A stretch of DNA of 64,000 nucleotides from Schistocephalus solidus (GCA_017591395.1 WEDG01005554.1:54911-118910), one strand, 5' to 3'; positions 11,030-21,304 are shown, numbered from the stretch's first letter. The notes: generated by a model from the letters alone, not told the origin. Made by a program: numbers and translations.

Positions 11030-11775
11030 AAGTGAAAAGAGCATTTCTTTGGCCAAAGGCAGTCACTGTGACAGCATAACTGTCCCGTTACAGAAAAAAA
11101 CGTGTCAACTTAAAATATTCATCTTAAATGCCAGATCTATGCTTAATAAGCTGCCTTTGCTCCAGACTCTGGTTTTCGTCCACTGCCCTGAATTTTTACT
11201 AGAAACAGAAACATAGGCAACACCTTGTGTATCGGACCACGAACTCCACGAATGATCACAAACGAGGCTCGTGGTGAAGGAAACTGTATCTATGTTAAGC
11301 AACTACTTACCTTTCTGTCGATGGATTATCAACCCATTACCGCGGTAGAAGAGAGCTGTTGGCTCCGAATTGTTCTTAAGGACAACTACTCCTTACTACT
11401 TGGTTGGGCCTATCACCCTCCCAACGCCAGCGAGTATTACGATCTGTGTTTATCGCAGGCATTACCCACTGCATCTGACTAAACTATGAAGTAGTGCTTG
11501 ATTGCAAGTGACTTTAATGTTCCTGAAGATCAATCTTTAAGTCCTGCGAAGTTCAAAGACATACTAGAGGCCATAGATATCAGCACGTGGGAGCAGGTAG
11601 TCGAGATTCAACCTGAGGATAAAACAAACTCGATCTTATTTTCTGTATAGGTTCTCAGCCATTGTAAGTGTAACCTCTAGACCAACTTGGGAGTTCTAAC
11701 AATGTCATAATTCCTTCTTCACTAGAACTGGAGGCTGAGGAAACATTTTCCAAAAAATATAGTTGTTTTTCGTGC
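11030..11775 (+). mobile_element. LINE C fragment C5b (endonuclease part)
   Basis: The DNA matches 43240-44000 of the outer C copy. The open stretch 11225-11482 reads GNCIYVKQLLTFLSMDY, SCWLRIVLKDNYSLL and AYHPPNASEYYDLCLS, the middle of the C endonuclease. The later GDFN segment is recognisable at 11500-11530 (ASDFNVPED). Stops disrupt it. Confidence 0.72.
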
Positions 11776-11784
11776 CACACCTGG

Positions 11785-11955
11785 CTCGGGTACCACGGAG
11801 TGGGGGTGCCATAAAAGCCACATGTAGAAAGGAGCCATTGCAACGTAACTCTCCATATGTCAGTCAGCCACTCTGCAAAAACACACAGTGCGCTGACCAC
11901 GCGGTCCGGGTTATCCCATTAGTTGGCAACCTTCTTAGTGATAGTTTCAAGCGCA
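11785..11955 (-). repeat. H repeat (SINE-like), minus copy
   Basis: Read on the minus strand, this starts gaaggttgccaac, includes ggaccgcgtggtc, and ends in atggctccttt. It matches the plus copies at 27450 and 27805 and the minus copy at 12150. There is no coding potential. It may derive from a SINE or a LINE 3' end. Confidence 0.6.
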
Positions 11956-11964
11956 TCAGATTGA

Positions 11965-12130
11965 TTTTAGTGAGGAAAATATGCTGAACCATCTACCACA
12001 CGCTCTCCCAAATAATCAGGAGACCGTCCGATCCGGCCAGTTGTTTGATGCTGATGACCTCGTCTATGCTTACTACCTACCCAACCATGACCCCAAATCC
12101 AAGCACCGTAATTTCCTACAACAGGGGTAT
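11965..12130 (+). pseudogene. RT crumb with a FDADDLVYAY motif
   Basis: One frame reads VRSGQLFDADDLVYAYYLPN, which resembles the YADD motif C of CR1 RTs with Tyr changed to Asp. No flanking RT sequence is recognisable, so this is a tentative call. Confidence 0.3.
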
Positions 12131-12149
12131 GAACGACTCACATCTCACA

Positions 12150-12305
12150 TGTGCTAGAGTTCCAGCGGTCACTTTAGGAAGGAGACATCGCAGCCTGACT
12201 CTCATACCATCAGTCAGCCACTCCGCACAACACACATTGGGCTGAATGCAGGTCTGCATGTATTTGTCATTTGCAACCTTCAAAGCCACAAAGCTTAACG
12301 CATCG
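12150..12305 (-). repeat. H repeat (SINE-like), minus copy
   Basis: On the minus strand it reads tggctttgaaggttgcaaa, then cggagtggctgactgat and atgagagtcaggctgcgat, matching the other H copies. It lies between the RT crumb and the 3' end of LINE F. Confidence 0.6.
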
Positions 12306-12430
12306 TAATATTTTTAAATTTAGATCCCACATGCAGCAGAGGAGCCACATGTAGAAGGAGCTGAGTATCATACTTTCCTCTCAGTCGGAGATGCAGGCTG
12401 AAAGCATATTTTGTGTAATGTTGCGTGCGC

Positions 12431-13380
12431 TCATGTGAGATACAAAGATTGGTGAGGAGAGATAGAGTGTTGTGATATAGCTGGCGGCGTTCTACCGCAG
12501 GTTTTAATGGAGACGCATGTGACCTTATAGGTTAATGCGGTGTGTGAATGTGCGCGGGCAGTATGGACGGTTGAGTCGGGTGCAGCAAGTGTATTTTGGT
12601 GCTCTTTGCACTGGTTCAAGCGTCTCTGTGCGATTGATTCACGAATGATTGGCCAGACCGATGCGTGATGTTCATGTGCATTGACAATGAGGAAAGGATA
12701 GGTCGGGAGGTTCTGAGTCTGTGGGGGAATTGATGCTATTACCGGTCGTCGCGCTCATGGGAGGACTGGGGGAAGTGTAGACGGGAGCGTAATATGTCTT
12801 GAAACAACCATGGATTTCGCTTTCGCGGACGCGTATGGGACCTAGTTGGCCCATGTGGCGAGTGAATGCGCGTGGCAGATGGCATTGGAAGTGGCAGTCT
12901 CTGCTGTGTGTTTGTGCTCCAAACTGTGGTTCACCAGTCTCTGTCCGATGGGTTCGCAAGGGACCAGACAGGCCGATGTTCGCGATGAATGTGCGATCGC
13001 AATGAAGACAGATTATTACTGAGTCCTCATCACTGGTACTGGAGGTGGTAGACGTACCAGGGGGTGACTGAGATGACAGGAGCGGGGCAAGTGGTGTTCG
13101 TCGCAGGGATCGGCACAAGGGGTGAGGAAGGTAGGAAGGTTTCGGTGATCGTTAGCTGCCAAGCATTGATAGATGGATCGTGAATGTGTGGAGTGTCGTC
13201 ATGGGGTCTGAGGCAGCTAGGCATAAATTGATGTGAGGAAGTGTTGGTGATTGGCATCCGATTCACGTGCGGAATGTCCGTTGACATCGTCGGCACATCG
13301 GTAGGGCTTAGGCATTGGTGGTGTTGATCCGCGGTGCTAGTGTTTTGTGAGCCACCCTTTTGGCCTTAGCAGCGGCGATC
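12431..13380 (-). pseudogene. C2H2 zinc-finger tail of LINE F1
   Basis: The tail starts with ANRIAAAKAKR and a single finger remnant (CRRCQRTF) at about 13350. A Pro/Ser/Thr-rich spacer (13296-13030) follows, then a finger pair: ICLHCDRTF...LRTHRTETGEP and CHLPRAFTRHMGQLG. A last pair (12630-12490) reads RPYCPRTFTHR and GHMRLH across frames. Several ligands are lost: in the first listed finger the first His is Pro, and in the second the leading Cys spacing is wrong. The fingers probably bound nucleic acid for the intact element. Confidence 0.75.
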
Positions 13381-13419
13381 CGGTTGGCCTCATTCCTGAA
13401 TCCATCTTCACTGATATTC

Positions 13420-14820
13420 TCCATGCCGGTCTATCCTGGGCGAGGTCCTCCCAGATCACTAGGTTGATTTACATTTGCTTTTAGCGATTTCTTCAGTGTC
13501 CTTGTAGCGTCGTTTTTTGACCTTCCTGTCATCAGAGCACCCTTAGTGAAATTTCCTTAGAAAATTGGTTTTGGTAGTCGCTCGTCTTCCATTCCCACAA
13601 GGTGGCTGCTCCATCAAAATGGCACTAGCCTCAGCATGGCGTGGATGTTGAAGTTTCCGATCCGATCCAGGACATCCGTGTCCGGGATTCTGTCTTGCCA
13701 TCTCAGCTTAAATTTTCTACGAAGGCAGGTGAGATGGAAGTGAAAAAGCTTCCCAGATTGGTTCGAGTAGACGGTCAAGGTCTCCACTCCGTAAACGAGT
13801 GTCATTGAGACGACGGTCCTGTTAATCTTCCGTTTGGTGTTCAGGTGAATACCGTGGCGATTCCACAGGGAGTCTTGTAGCCGGCCGAAGGCCTGGCTGG
13901 CTTTCAAGATCTGTTAAGCAACCTCGTCGTCAATTCTCATGTTATCTGACAGCGTGTTTCTCAGCTAAGCAGACTAAAGAGAGTTGGGGCCAGTAGGAAG
14001 CCCTAGTTTTATTCCGTTGATCACTGCGAATGTTTCGGATACCATCCCGTTGTAAGTGACGCGCGCCATCATCCCGTCATGATACTGTCGCATTATGTAC
14101 GTGAATAGTTCAAGACAGCCGTATTTTTGCATGATTTTCCACAGTCCGTCGTGATTAACCACGTAAAAAGGCTTTCGGCAGATCCACAAAGGTAGTTTAG
14201 AAGTGGGTTTTCGTCTCCTGGCGATTATCTTGTAGCTGGTGAGCGGTGAAAATCATGTCAGTTCTAACGCGTGCAATCGTAAGACACATTGGTTTTCCGG
14301 AAGCAGTTTCTGCTACAGGTGGCCAATCAGACGATTGAGATGGATACGCGCGAAGATCTTTCTGGCAATGTTGAGGACCGAGATGCCTCTGTGGTGATCA
14401 CCGAGTTGACGTTTCCCCGTCCGCTATGAGAGATGGACGATGGTCGCGTCTTTGAAATCTTGAGGAACTTGTCCTTAGCGCAATATCTTCTGGAATATTG
14501 TTGTGTATAATGTCATCAGCCGAGGCCCGCCATGCTTGTAGACCACCGGCGGGATTTCGTCAGATCCTGGTGCTTTCCCACTAAAGATCTGTTGCACGGC
14601 CCGGATGGTTTTTGGTAGGAAATGCGGGAGAACGAGTTCATTATTCGTGACCACTTGGAGGTCAATAGCAGCATCAAAGATGGCTTATGGGCAATCGAAG
14701 ACACTTTCAAAGTGCTAGGATCAGCTGCTAAGAAGTTTTGTGTCGTCTGAGCTGATTATCAGTGCGGTTCCCTTCACGCGGGGTCCGTAGATGGCCTTGA
14801 TGACTTTGAAGAAGTTTTTC
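13420..14820 (-). pseudogene. LINE F1 reverse transcriptase lacking the FADD core
   Basis: Frame-shifted pieces read VPQDFKDATIVHL, DHHRGISVLNIARKIFARI, then VNHDGLWKIMQKYGCLELF (after motif A), VINGIKLGLPTGP (motif B, degenerate), and after a gap KASQAFGRLQDSLWNRHG, LVYGVETLTVYS and KLRWQDRIPDTDVL. Between LPTGPNSL (13974) and RIDDEVA (about 13920) roughly 100 residues expected in this family, with the FADD motif C, are missing. The enzyme is dead by deletion as well as by stops. Confidence 0.8.
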
Positions 14821-14822
14821 AT

Positions 14823-15345
14823 TTAATTTTGGTCCGCATGCCCATGGATTTCCTCAGCCTTGAGGATCATCCAGGCAATCTGCGTCTCCCGCAACCATTG
14901 CTGTACAAGGTGGCGATATCTGAAGAAGGCTGCTTTGGTGGCGTCAGGCTGAAGGTCCATGTATGCTTTGTTTAGTCCATTCTTCTCCACGGGTAAGTTG
15001 CTGATGTCAGCGTTATTATCGTCAAACCAGTTATGGTTTTTATGGCGTGCGCATCCTAAGACTTCGAGGGCGGTTGACTGGAAGATATTTCGCGGTTGAC
15101 ACCATCGTGTCTCAACGATGACGGTATTATCTTGAGCATGCAGGTCCTCCATTTTCTTGGTAAGCTGGTTGCTGAAATCAAAACAGTGAGAAGGCAAATT
15201 TAACAAAAGTATTTAACTTACCGGTGATTGCTTACTTTGGGGCCTTCGGTGGGGCTGAAGTCGGAGCCTCATCTTGGAGATGACGAGACGGTGATCCGTC
15301 CAACTATCCACATCGCGAATCGCCTTGATTACCAGCACGTCCTGT
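14823..15345 (-). pseudogene. LINE F1 endonuclease C-terminus and linker
   Basis: The stretch 15345-15230 reads QDVLVIKAIRDVDSWTDH then RLVISKMRLRLQPHRRPQ, the SDH-equivalent (TDH) end of the endonuclease. After a stop the linker (15206-14823) reads HCFDFSNQLTKKME, then AFFRYRHLVQQWLRETQ and MILKAEEIHGHADQN. The upstream half of the nuclease is at 21305-21934. Confidence 0.78.
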
Positions 15346-16017
15346 CAATAAATAAATAAATAAATTGTATATTTAAGGCCCAGACGGCCCCATCATTACA
15401 AACTTAGTACCATGGTTTAAATAAATACAAAGTGGATAAATGCTGCACTATGTGAGCATCCATATGAACAGCGGAAATAAGTAGTATGGTAAACATATCC
15501 GATTCAAAAAGATTTGCCATTTTTAAAACAAAAGTTAACAATCGTTGGCATATACGGTGAACTCGAAAAGAAGCAGTAAAAACTCCTAGGGTTAAATCGG
15601 AGGCGGAGTTCGGCGAGCCGCCAATTTAAAAAAAAAAAACTAGGAGAAAAAAAACTGCTTCACTAAAAAATTAATAGCTAAATGCAATGGGATAGTATTG
15701 TGATGTTGCTGACTGCGTATGAGGGTTCGGGACGCTCCTTGTCGGGTGAGAGGTAATATAGCAGTCAGAGCTACTGTTTATAAACACCAGTGGAGGTGAG
15801 AGAGGACGAACTCATCGTAGACAACATGGTCGAAACGAAGAGGGGACAGTAGAGGTCACGAGATCAACATCAAAATGCGACCTTGCTGACTGTATAGTCC
15901 ATCACCAAAGAGGCGAAACCATCAGAACCCACCTCGATCATCAACAGATCCTGGAGACTATCGTCAGGGTTGCAAATTCGAAGGAAAGTATCAAGGTTGT
16001 CAAGAGTTGGCAATAAT
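15346..16017 (-). mobile_element. LINE B copy B1, distal 3' UTR
   Basis: This is the last ~670 bp of the B 3' UTR on the minus strand, ending in a TTTA-repeat tail at 15362-15346. The same sequence follows the B coding region in B3 (59758-60480) and occurs alone at 34118-34845. It is cut from the rest of B1 by the G insertion at 16018-19019, flanked by the short duplication ATTGC. An open stretch at 15870-16052 is not a gene. Confidence 0.85.
15570..15661 (-). ncRNA. ENE-like U-rich internal-loop hairpin, LINE B (B1)
   Basis: The minus-strand RNA would fold as GAAGCAGU (15661-15654), U7, CUCCUAG (15646-15640), a ~50-nt cap, CUAGGAG (15589-15583), U5, then ACUGCUUC (15577-15570). Both helices are perfect (8 and 7 bp) and face each other across opposed U tracts. 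An inner GGCG-CGCC hairpin may cap it. This is the architecture of ENE RNA stability elements; function is inferred. Confidence 0.65.
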
Positions 16018-16063
16018 AGGTTTATTGATTTGGCACTGCTTGGCGCCGTCAAATCCTAAGAAC

Positions 16064-16177
16064 ACAGGAAAAAACCTAAAACAAACTCCTCTTTTCATTA
16101 AACACTTAAGCTTTGGTTTGTTTGTTTGCTTAAATAGCAGTGTTGAAATGACGAGTTTGTTTTAAGTAAAAACCTGT
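16064..16177 (-). ncRNA. ENE-like U5 x U5 hairpin, LINE G (G1)
   Basis: The minus-strand RNA pairs ACAGG (16177-16173) with CCUGU (16068-16064). It pairs ACUUAAAACAAACUC (16167-16153) with GAGUUUGUUUUAGGU (16088-16074) over 15 bp with one G-U. Between the helices lie exactly five U on each strand. A 64-nt cap closes the structure. The helices are unrelated in sequence to those of families A, B and C, yet the plan is identical. Confidence 0.65.
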
Positions 16178-16390
16178 TTTCCAAGGTTTAGAAATAGCAA
16201 AAATAAAGTTAAAACAGCTATACAGAATGAAGAAGAATGTATCAGGGAAATAATGTTTAGAGTCAAGACTAGTCTGTTATTGACGTTCGAGGGTATTCAT
16301 TCATTTGACAGAGGTAGAAACGTCTGCGGTCGATTCGAAGGGATAGGTACTTCCAATCATATGCGAGCGCATTCGATTCCGGTGTGGGGT

Positions 16391-16913
16391 TGTAACGAAC
16401 CACAGTTCCGACAGAATTGTTTGAATGGACTAGTAGCACTTTTTCGCGCGGATCCCGGATGGGGATGGAGTGATGGAATGTCGGTGAAGATGCCGGTGCC
16501 CCTTCCACTCTCGAACGCTGACCCCCATCCCCATGAGTACCGTCGCCGCTCATCGTCTCGCTACCCTCCGTTCAATGTCAGCATCCCCTCGTCCCGACCC
16601 TGCAGTTGCCCACAGCGTTGCACTCCCCACCGGTTATCCAACAGACATGACGTAATTCCCCCCACTCCAAAAGGGATATCGCATCATGTAACGCTCCCTT
16701 CTTTATTTTCTATTGTGCCCTTTCATACCTTTATATCCTTCTTAATAGTAGAATCCATTTCCAACATTTCTGCCGTTCCTTCTAATGACTGTTGCGTTTG
16801 AGTGATCGGCATGGTGCTTAGAGACCATGTTCAATATGCGCATCGTCTAATAATGACTACAGGTGCGTTACTCGCCCGTGTGTGTGCAAACCTCGAAGTC
16901 TTCGGCCGCTACA
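16391..16913 (+). repeat. TRIM 5' LTR
   Basis: It runs from TGTAACGAACC to CGGCCGCTACA. It is nearly identical to 17013-17534; the differences I can see are around 16445 (cttttt against ctttt, and gcgcgg against gtgcgg) and at about 16600 (ccctgcag against ccatgcag). Confidence 0.9.
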
Positions 16914-16914
16914 T

Positions 16915-16932
16915 TGGTGGCAGCGGTGGGAT
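16915..16932 (+). promoter_or_regulatory. TRIM primer binding site, tRNA-Leu(AAG)
   Basis: TGGTGGCAGCGGTGGGAT lies one base after the 5' LTR. It is the exact complement of the 3' end of animal tRNA-Leu(AAG), with its ATCCCACCGCTGCCA-CCA end, as I recall that tRNA. This fixes element orientation as plus. Confidence 0.85.
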
Positions 16933-17000
16933 AGAGAGAAGCACACACTTCCACACCTACCAAACCGACCCGCACAGCACTGAGGACAGTGCTGCATTTC

Positions 17001-17012
17001 AGAGGGAGGCCA
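17001..17012 (+). promoter_or_regulatory. TRIM polypurine tract
   Basis: agagggaggcca directly precedes the 3' LTR, where plus-strand synthesis would start. Confidence 0.75.
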
Positions 17013-17534
17013 TGTAACGAACCACAGTTCCGACAGAATTGTTTGAATGGACTAGTAGCACTTTTCGTGCGGATCCCGGATGGGGATGGAGTGATGGAAT
17101 GTCGGTGAAGATGCCGGTGCCCCTTCCACTCTCGAACGCTGACCCCCATCCCCATGAGTACCGTCGCCGCTCATCGTCTCGCTACCCTCCGTTCAATGTC
17201 AGCATCCCCTCGTCCCGACCATGCAGTTGCCCACAGCGTTGCACTCCCCACCGGTTATCCAACAGACATGACGTAATTCCCCCCACTCCAAAAGGGATAT
17301 CGCATCATGTAACGCTCCCTTCTTTATTTTCTATTGTGCCCTTTCATACCTTTATATCCTTCTTAATAGTAGAATCCATTTCCAACATTTCTGCCGTTCC
17401 TTCTAATGACTGTTGCGTTTGAGTGATCGGCATGGTGCTTAGAGACCATGTTCAATATGCGCATCGTCTAATAATGACTACAGGTGCGTTACTCGCCCGT
17501 GTGTGTGCAAACCTCGAAGTCTTCGGCCGCTACA
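17013..17534 (+). repeat. TRIM 3' LTR
   Basis: This is the second near-identical LTR copy, followed by the gggt target duplication at 17535-17538 and then by LINE G 3' UTR sequence continuing the copy broken at 16390. Confidence 0.9.
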
Positions 17535-18469
17535 GGGTCTGCCGAATAATTAGACTTAGTTGACTGATTGCTAAAAAGGTGAAAATAGATTAGGAGCAAG
17601 AAGAGTTCAACGGTAAGAAACTTTCAATGCAGTCATACAGTCTTCATATTTGTATTATATATCATAGTGTTGATTATGTTTGATCTAGCTGTATGAAACC
17701 GCTAGTACCATTCGTTTCATAAAGCTATATCAAAACCTAGACGTGCGGCTCATTGCACATTCGAATGACATAGAGCATAAATGATGTTAAAAATGGAAAA
17801 AAACATACTACTAACAGACAGAGATAAAAATAATAAGTTTTGCAAGTTAGTTTTAAAGCAAATTGTTTTACTAATCATAAAATTATACATAAAAATAAAG
17901 ACGCTATCCAAAAACATTTTCAATGTAAAGTTATCATAATTTTTTTAAAATAGTTTTTAAAGATAAAAAAAGCTGCTTTTAAATAATGGATATATAAATC
18001 ATTAAATTGAGAGCCCTTGTGCCTAGCCAGAAGATAAGTATTTATGAGTCTTGTAGGTCACTAACCACCACTTATAGCTTGCCCATAACCAGAGGGTGTA
18101 ACACATATCCAGATGATAAGATTCTTAATCTCTGTGTGCATTGCAGGTCGTCGTAGGTGGTTTATAAAAAGGACATGAAATAACTAATCGTGGGAGATTC
18201 TGGCCTGAGTATCCGGTTCTAGTGAATGGCTATCACCGCACGCAAAAGTACGTTTGGATTTTTCAGCTTGACTTCTAGGTGCAGATAATACAGCTCATCG
18301 GGAGAACTCAGGATTGAAGCAGCTATCGCCAACAGTAACTGCCGCGTCAGAGCCCTTTCGGCCCGGAATTCTATGTTGAAGAACTGAGTTGAAAAAAATG
18401 CCCTATCTTATTCAAAAAAATAGATGTGTGCTATTATTTAACATATATTGTTTGATTTTTTTATTTTAA

Positions 18470-18960
18470 ATTCTCGTATGGTTCGACTATTTCTAATAGA
18501 ATTTGGCAGGGCATTCCATATTGTCGCGTATCTTATGGAATAGAAGTTGGATCGTTGGGCCTTTTTGAATTTCGGAATTTTTTTATAATATTTTTCTGAA
18601 TTTCTAGTGTCTCGGTGACCGTTTTTGATTTGTTAGTAAATTCATTCTGAGAATATCTTGGTCGTGTGTGATTTTGAATAGAAAAGTGAGACCATTTTTG
18701 AGTCTTCTGATCCAGACGGGTTGAAGACCATATCTATCGTATAGTTCCATGTATGAGCCTTGAGAGGCATCACATTTTGATAAGGATCTGGTAAAAGCAT
18801 CTTTGAATGGCTTCTAGTTTCTTTCGGCCATCTGATGGCATAATGCCAAAAATTGAGCAGTAATCCAAGAGAGGTAAAAACGTACATTTTATATATAGTC
18901 TTGTCTTTAGGGCAGGTGAGGAGAAATTTTTACAAAATGAATCCGCATAGTCTAGTGGCT
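18470..18960 (-). pseudogene. LINE G reverse transcriptase C-terminal fragment
   Basis: Minus-strand frames read LDYCSIFGIMPSDGRKKLEA and QRCFYQ, the CR1 thumb motif also seen as LEYCSFLFSLLHASERKKIE in LINE C. Near the end they read YSIRYATIWNALPNSIRNS, the conserved 'IWN.LP..I' tail of CR1 RTs. No catalytic part is present. Frame changes are frequent. Confidence 0.7.
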
Positions 18961-19019
18961 TTTGGTGATATTTGTTTAACGTGGGGGATAAATCAAGAGT
19001 ATTTGTATAGCAATGCTAG

Positions 19020-21304
19020 TTTAAAAGGAGGGGAAGAAAATTTAAATGTAAATGCAAAGATTGACTCTGCAGAGGATGCTGGAAATATAATAAGAGACCA
19101 ATATAATATCAAGGGAGCTGCCTCAAATACCAGGAGGACCCTTTTCAAAATCCAAAAGTTGCGAGGTTGGGAAAGAAACAGACAATAAGGACTTTATATC
19201 TTTCGAAGTTAAATGTTTGCGTAATATGGTTTTGAAAATAGCTAATGAAGACGACAACCTAATTTGCAGTGGTAGATTATTCCATATGAAAGCATATTTG
19301 GAGGCAAATACTGAGACCGGTTGGTTGTGGAGCTAAGGGGTGGTGAAATGATCATGAAGGAATTACGAGTGGCATAGGGTCGATTAACCGGAGTGAGAGC
19401 GTTAATTCGCGGGATATTTGGGCTAGAATTACGCGAAACAGGAAGCAGAGACCAGCTTCGAGTCTTCTAACCCACAGAAATTTAATGTTTGCTAACTGGC
19501 ATCTATCCGTATAAGAGAAACTGGATCCAGGAAGAGAAAATAGTTTTCGAGTAAAAACCCTCTGAAATTTTTCAATCTTACTGCGGTCAGAGGCGTTCAT
19601 CGGCCCAAATAGGGGACAGCAGTATTCGAGGATAGGAAGAACAAACATGCGGTATAGGTTTAAGTTTATTTCCGGAAGGAAGAAATTATGTGATATAAAA
19701 CCACATATCTGTGCAGCCTTTGCAGAAATTCAATCTGCATGAGGCGATAATGCTAGCTTATTCGTGTAACTTAGACCTAAGTCTTTTATGGTTGATCGTT
19801 CTAAAGTGTACTATTTTAAATACTAGGGGTCCAGGAAGCTTGGCGGGGCCAAAACACATGAAACTGCTCTGGGATGGAGAAAATTCCATATGCCAAGTAC
19901 AGCTCCAACGTGAGAGCATAAGTAGATCAGTGTTGATTTTGTCAACGCAACTATTAGCAGTGTCTTTAGAAAATGAATAAATGCACTTGAGATCGTCAGC
20001 GTAAACGAAATTTTGTGAATTTGTGAGTAAAGCTGAAATTTCGTTAATGTACAGAATAAAGAGAAGGGGACCTAGAACGGTGCCTTGAAAAACGCCACTC
20101 GTGATCGGTTGAGGCGTCGAATAGCTATTACCTACTAGGACCTTCTGGCTGCGGTTAGACAAGTAGGAACCAATGAAGTCAAGGAGAGGAGGCCGGATGC
20201 CGAGGGCTTCTAGTTTCACTAGAAGACGTCTGTGCGGTACCTTGTCAAAGGCTTTGCTCAGGTCAAAGTAGATCACAACCACTGACTGTTGCTCGTTACG
20301 AAGGGAAGTGACGAGGTTAAGAAAAGCTAAGTGACACACTTCGCATGATCTCCCAAGTAGAGAACCATATTGTGAGTCGCTTAAAAGCTTATTTTCTTGG
20401 CAAAAGTCAAAAATTTGATTAAAAATATTTTTTTCAAGAAGTTTTGTGAGAGTCGGTGTTTTGTGAACGCCTCGATAATTATTTACGTCCGAACGAGATC
20501 CCGACTTGAAGACAGGAAGAATAATAGATGTCTTCCATAAGTCAGGAAAGAATCCGTTTAAAAGATAAACTGAGAATACATGGCTAAGCAATCGGGGAAA
20601 GCTCGGCACTCTCTTAATAACTGAGTTTGGAATACCGTCAGTTCCCCGAAGAGTGCGAGTTTTTTCAGACGAATTATTTGCTTACGAATTAGTTCTAAGG
20701 AGAAATCAATAGTGCTGATAACATTCAATGAGGATGCCTGAAACGTCGGAACCGGTTCAGATTCCATCGTAAGATGATTTACAAAGAATGCACTAAACAG
20801 TTCTGCCTTGTCAGAGTCTTCCAGAACGAAGTTCTTGTCATCATTTAGTAATGGAGGAGTTTCATAACCTCGTTTAGAAGAGGATCGACGGTGGAACAGT
20901 TGAGCAACAGATTTTGCAGAGTTTTGCTCACTGAGTGCGCAAGATTCCCTCTGTCTGTCATGTGCAAGACAAATCTTAGAGGCTAATTCAAAAATCTCTG
21001 CGATCCTTAGATGTACAGATAACGAACTAGTATATTGATCTTTCAACTGCTTCTTCAATTTCTTTAGTCGTGGCAAAAGAAAGTGAGGAACGGTTGATTC
21101 CAAGACGTAGGGATTGACTATTTTGGTTGGCACAAGCTTCAGGATGTTATTTGAAACGACTGACACGAAGTCACTAAGACTTGTTGCGTCGTTCATGGAG
21201 GAGAGATTCTGCCAGTCCAATGAGTCAAAAAAGTTACTAATTAAGCTCATATCTGCGAGGTCAAAAGCATGATAGGTACGAACGGCACTAACCTTTTTCG
21301 ATGA
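19020..21304 (-). mobile_element. LINE B copy B1, coding part and proximal 3' UTR
   Basis: This minus-strand copy is 5' truncated inside the endonuclease-RT linker at 21304 and sits in the endonuclease gene of F1. Its 3' UTR starts below about 19350 and is interrupted at 19019 by LINE G. The total B1 length, with G removed, is about 2.96 kb. Confidence 0.85.
19352..21304 (-). pseudogene. LINE B1 reverse transcriptase (complete motif set)
   Basis: The upstream frame (21304-20558) is the EN-RT linker: LADMSLISNFFDSLDWQN, PRLKKLKKQLKDQYTSS, HFLLPR. The central frame (20609-19758, 283 residues) has the RT: DVNNYRGVHKTPTLTKLLEK, SLLGRSCEVCHLAFLN, motif A IYFDLSKAFDKVPHRR, motif B SGVFQGTVLGPLLFILYIN (the usual PQG is FQG) and motif C FVYADDLKCIYS. 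The thumb is at 19648-19352 (LPILEYCCPLFGPMNASDRS). Frame changes at about 20600 and 19750 separate them. The palm itself is open. Confidence 0.87.

Larger units (their letters stand above)
12306..15345 (-). mobile_element. LINE F copy F1, 3' part (RT plus zinc-finger tail)
   Basis: On the minus strand: the end of the endonuclease (15345-15230), linker (15206-14823), RT (14820-13420) and a C-terminal array of C2H2 fingers (13380-12431). The copy breaks at 15345 in the middle of the endonuclease and resumes at 21305, with LINE B inserted between. From memory, this RT-zinc-finger family is very abundant in diphyllobothriid tapeworms. Confidence 0.85.
16391..17534. mobile_element. TRIM: miniature LTR retrotransposon, young
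   Basis: Two LTRs of 523 and 522 bp flank only 99 bp of internal DNA. The internal DNA holds a perfect-looking primer binding site and a purine tract and has no coding capacity. The LTRs are nearly identical and begin TGTAACG and end CTACA. The element is flanked by the 4-bp duplication gggt (16387-16390 and 17535-17538). The empty site is seen in G2 at about 46310. The open stretches inside the LTRs are chance. An autonomous partner must have moved it. Confidence 0.9.
16018..19019 (-). mobile_element. CR1-like LINE, family G, copy G1 (5' truncated), inserted in B1
   Basis: It comprises the RT end (about 18960-18470) and a long 3' UTR ending in a TTTA tail at 16018. A TRIM interrupts it at 16391-17534. 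Its 3' UTR matches G2 (45763-46684) through both flanks of the TRIM. The flanks show ATTGC at both ends (about 19015-19019 and 16013-16017), and copy B3 has the uninterrupted site at about 60358-60365, so G1 is a clean insertion into B1. Confidence 0.83.

Noticed and set aside
13030..13296. Open frame 13030-13296 as a separate His/Pro-rich protein
   Set aside because: It is the spacer before the finger pair of LINE F1, read in one of its frames.
15346..15365. AAAT microsatellite at 15346-15365 and similar TTTA runs at 34830 and 46665
   Set aside because: They are the normal 3' tails of LINE B and G insertions, not independent simple repeats.
16253..16801. 182-residue open frame
   Set aside because: It starts in LINE G 3' UTR and runs into the TRIM LTR. 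The same frame recurs at 17039-17422 only because the LTR is repeated. It is not a gene.
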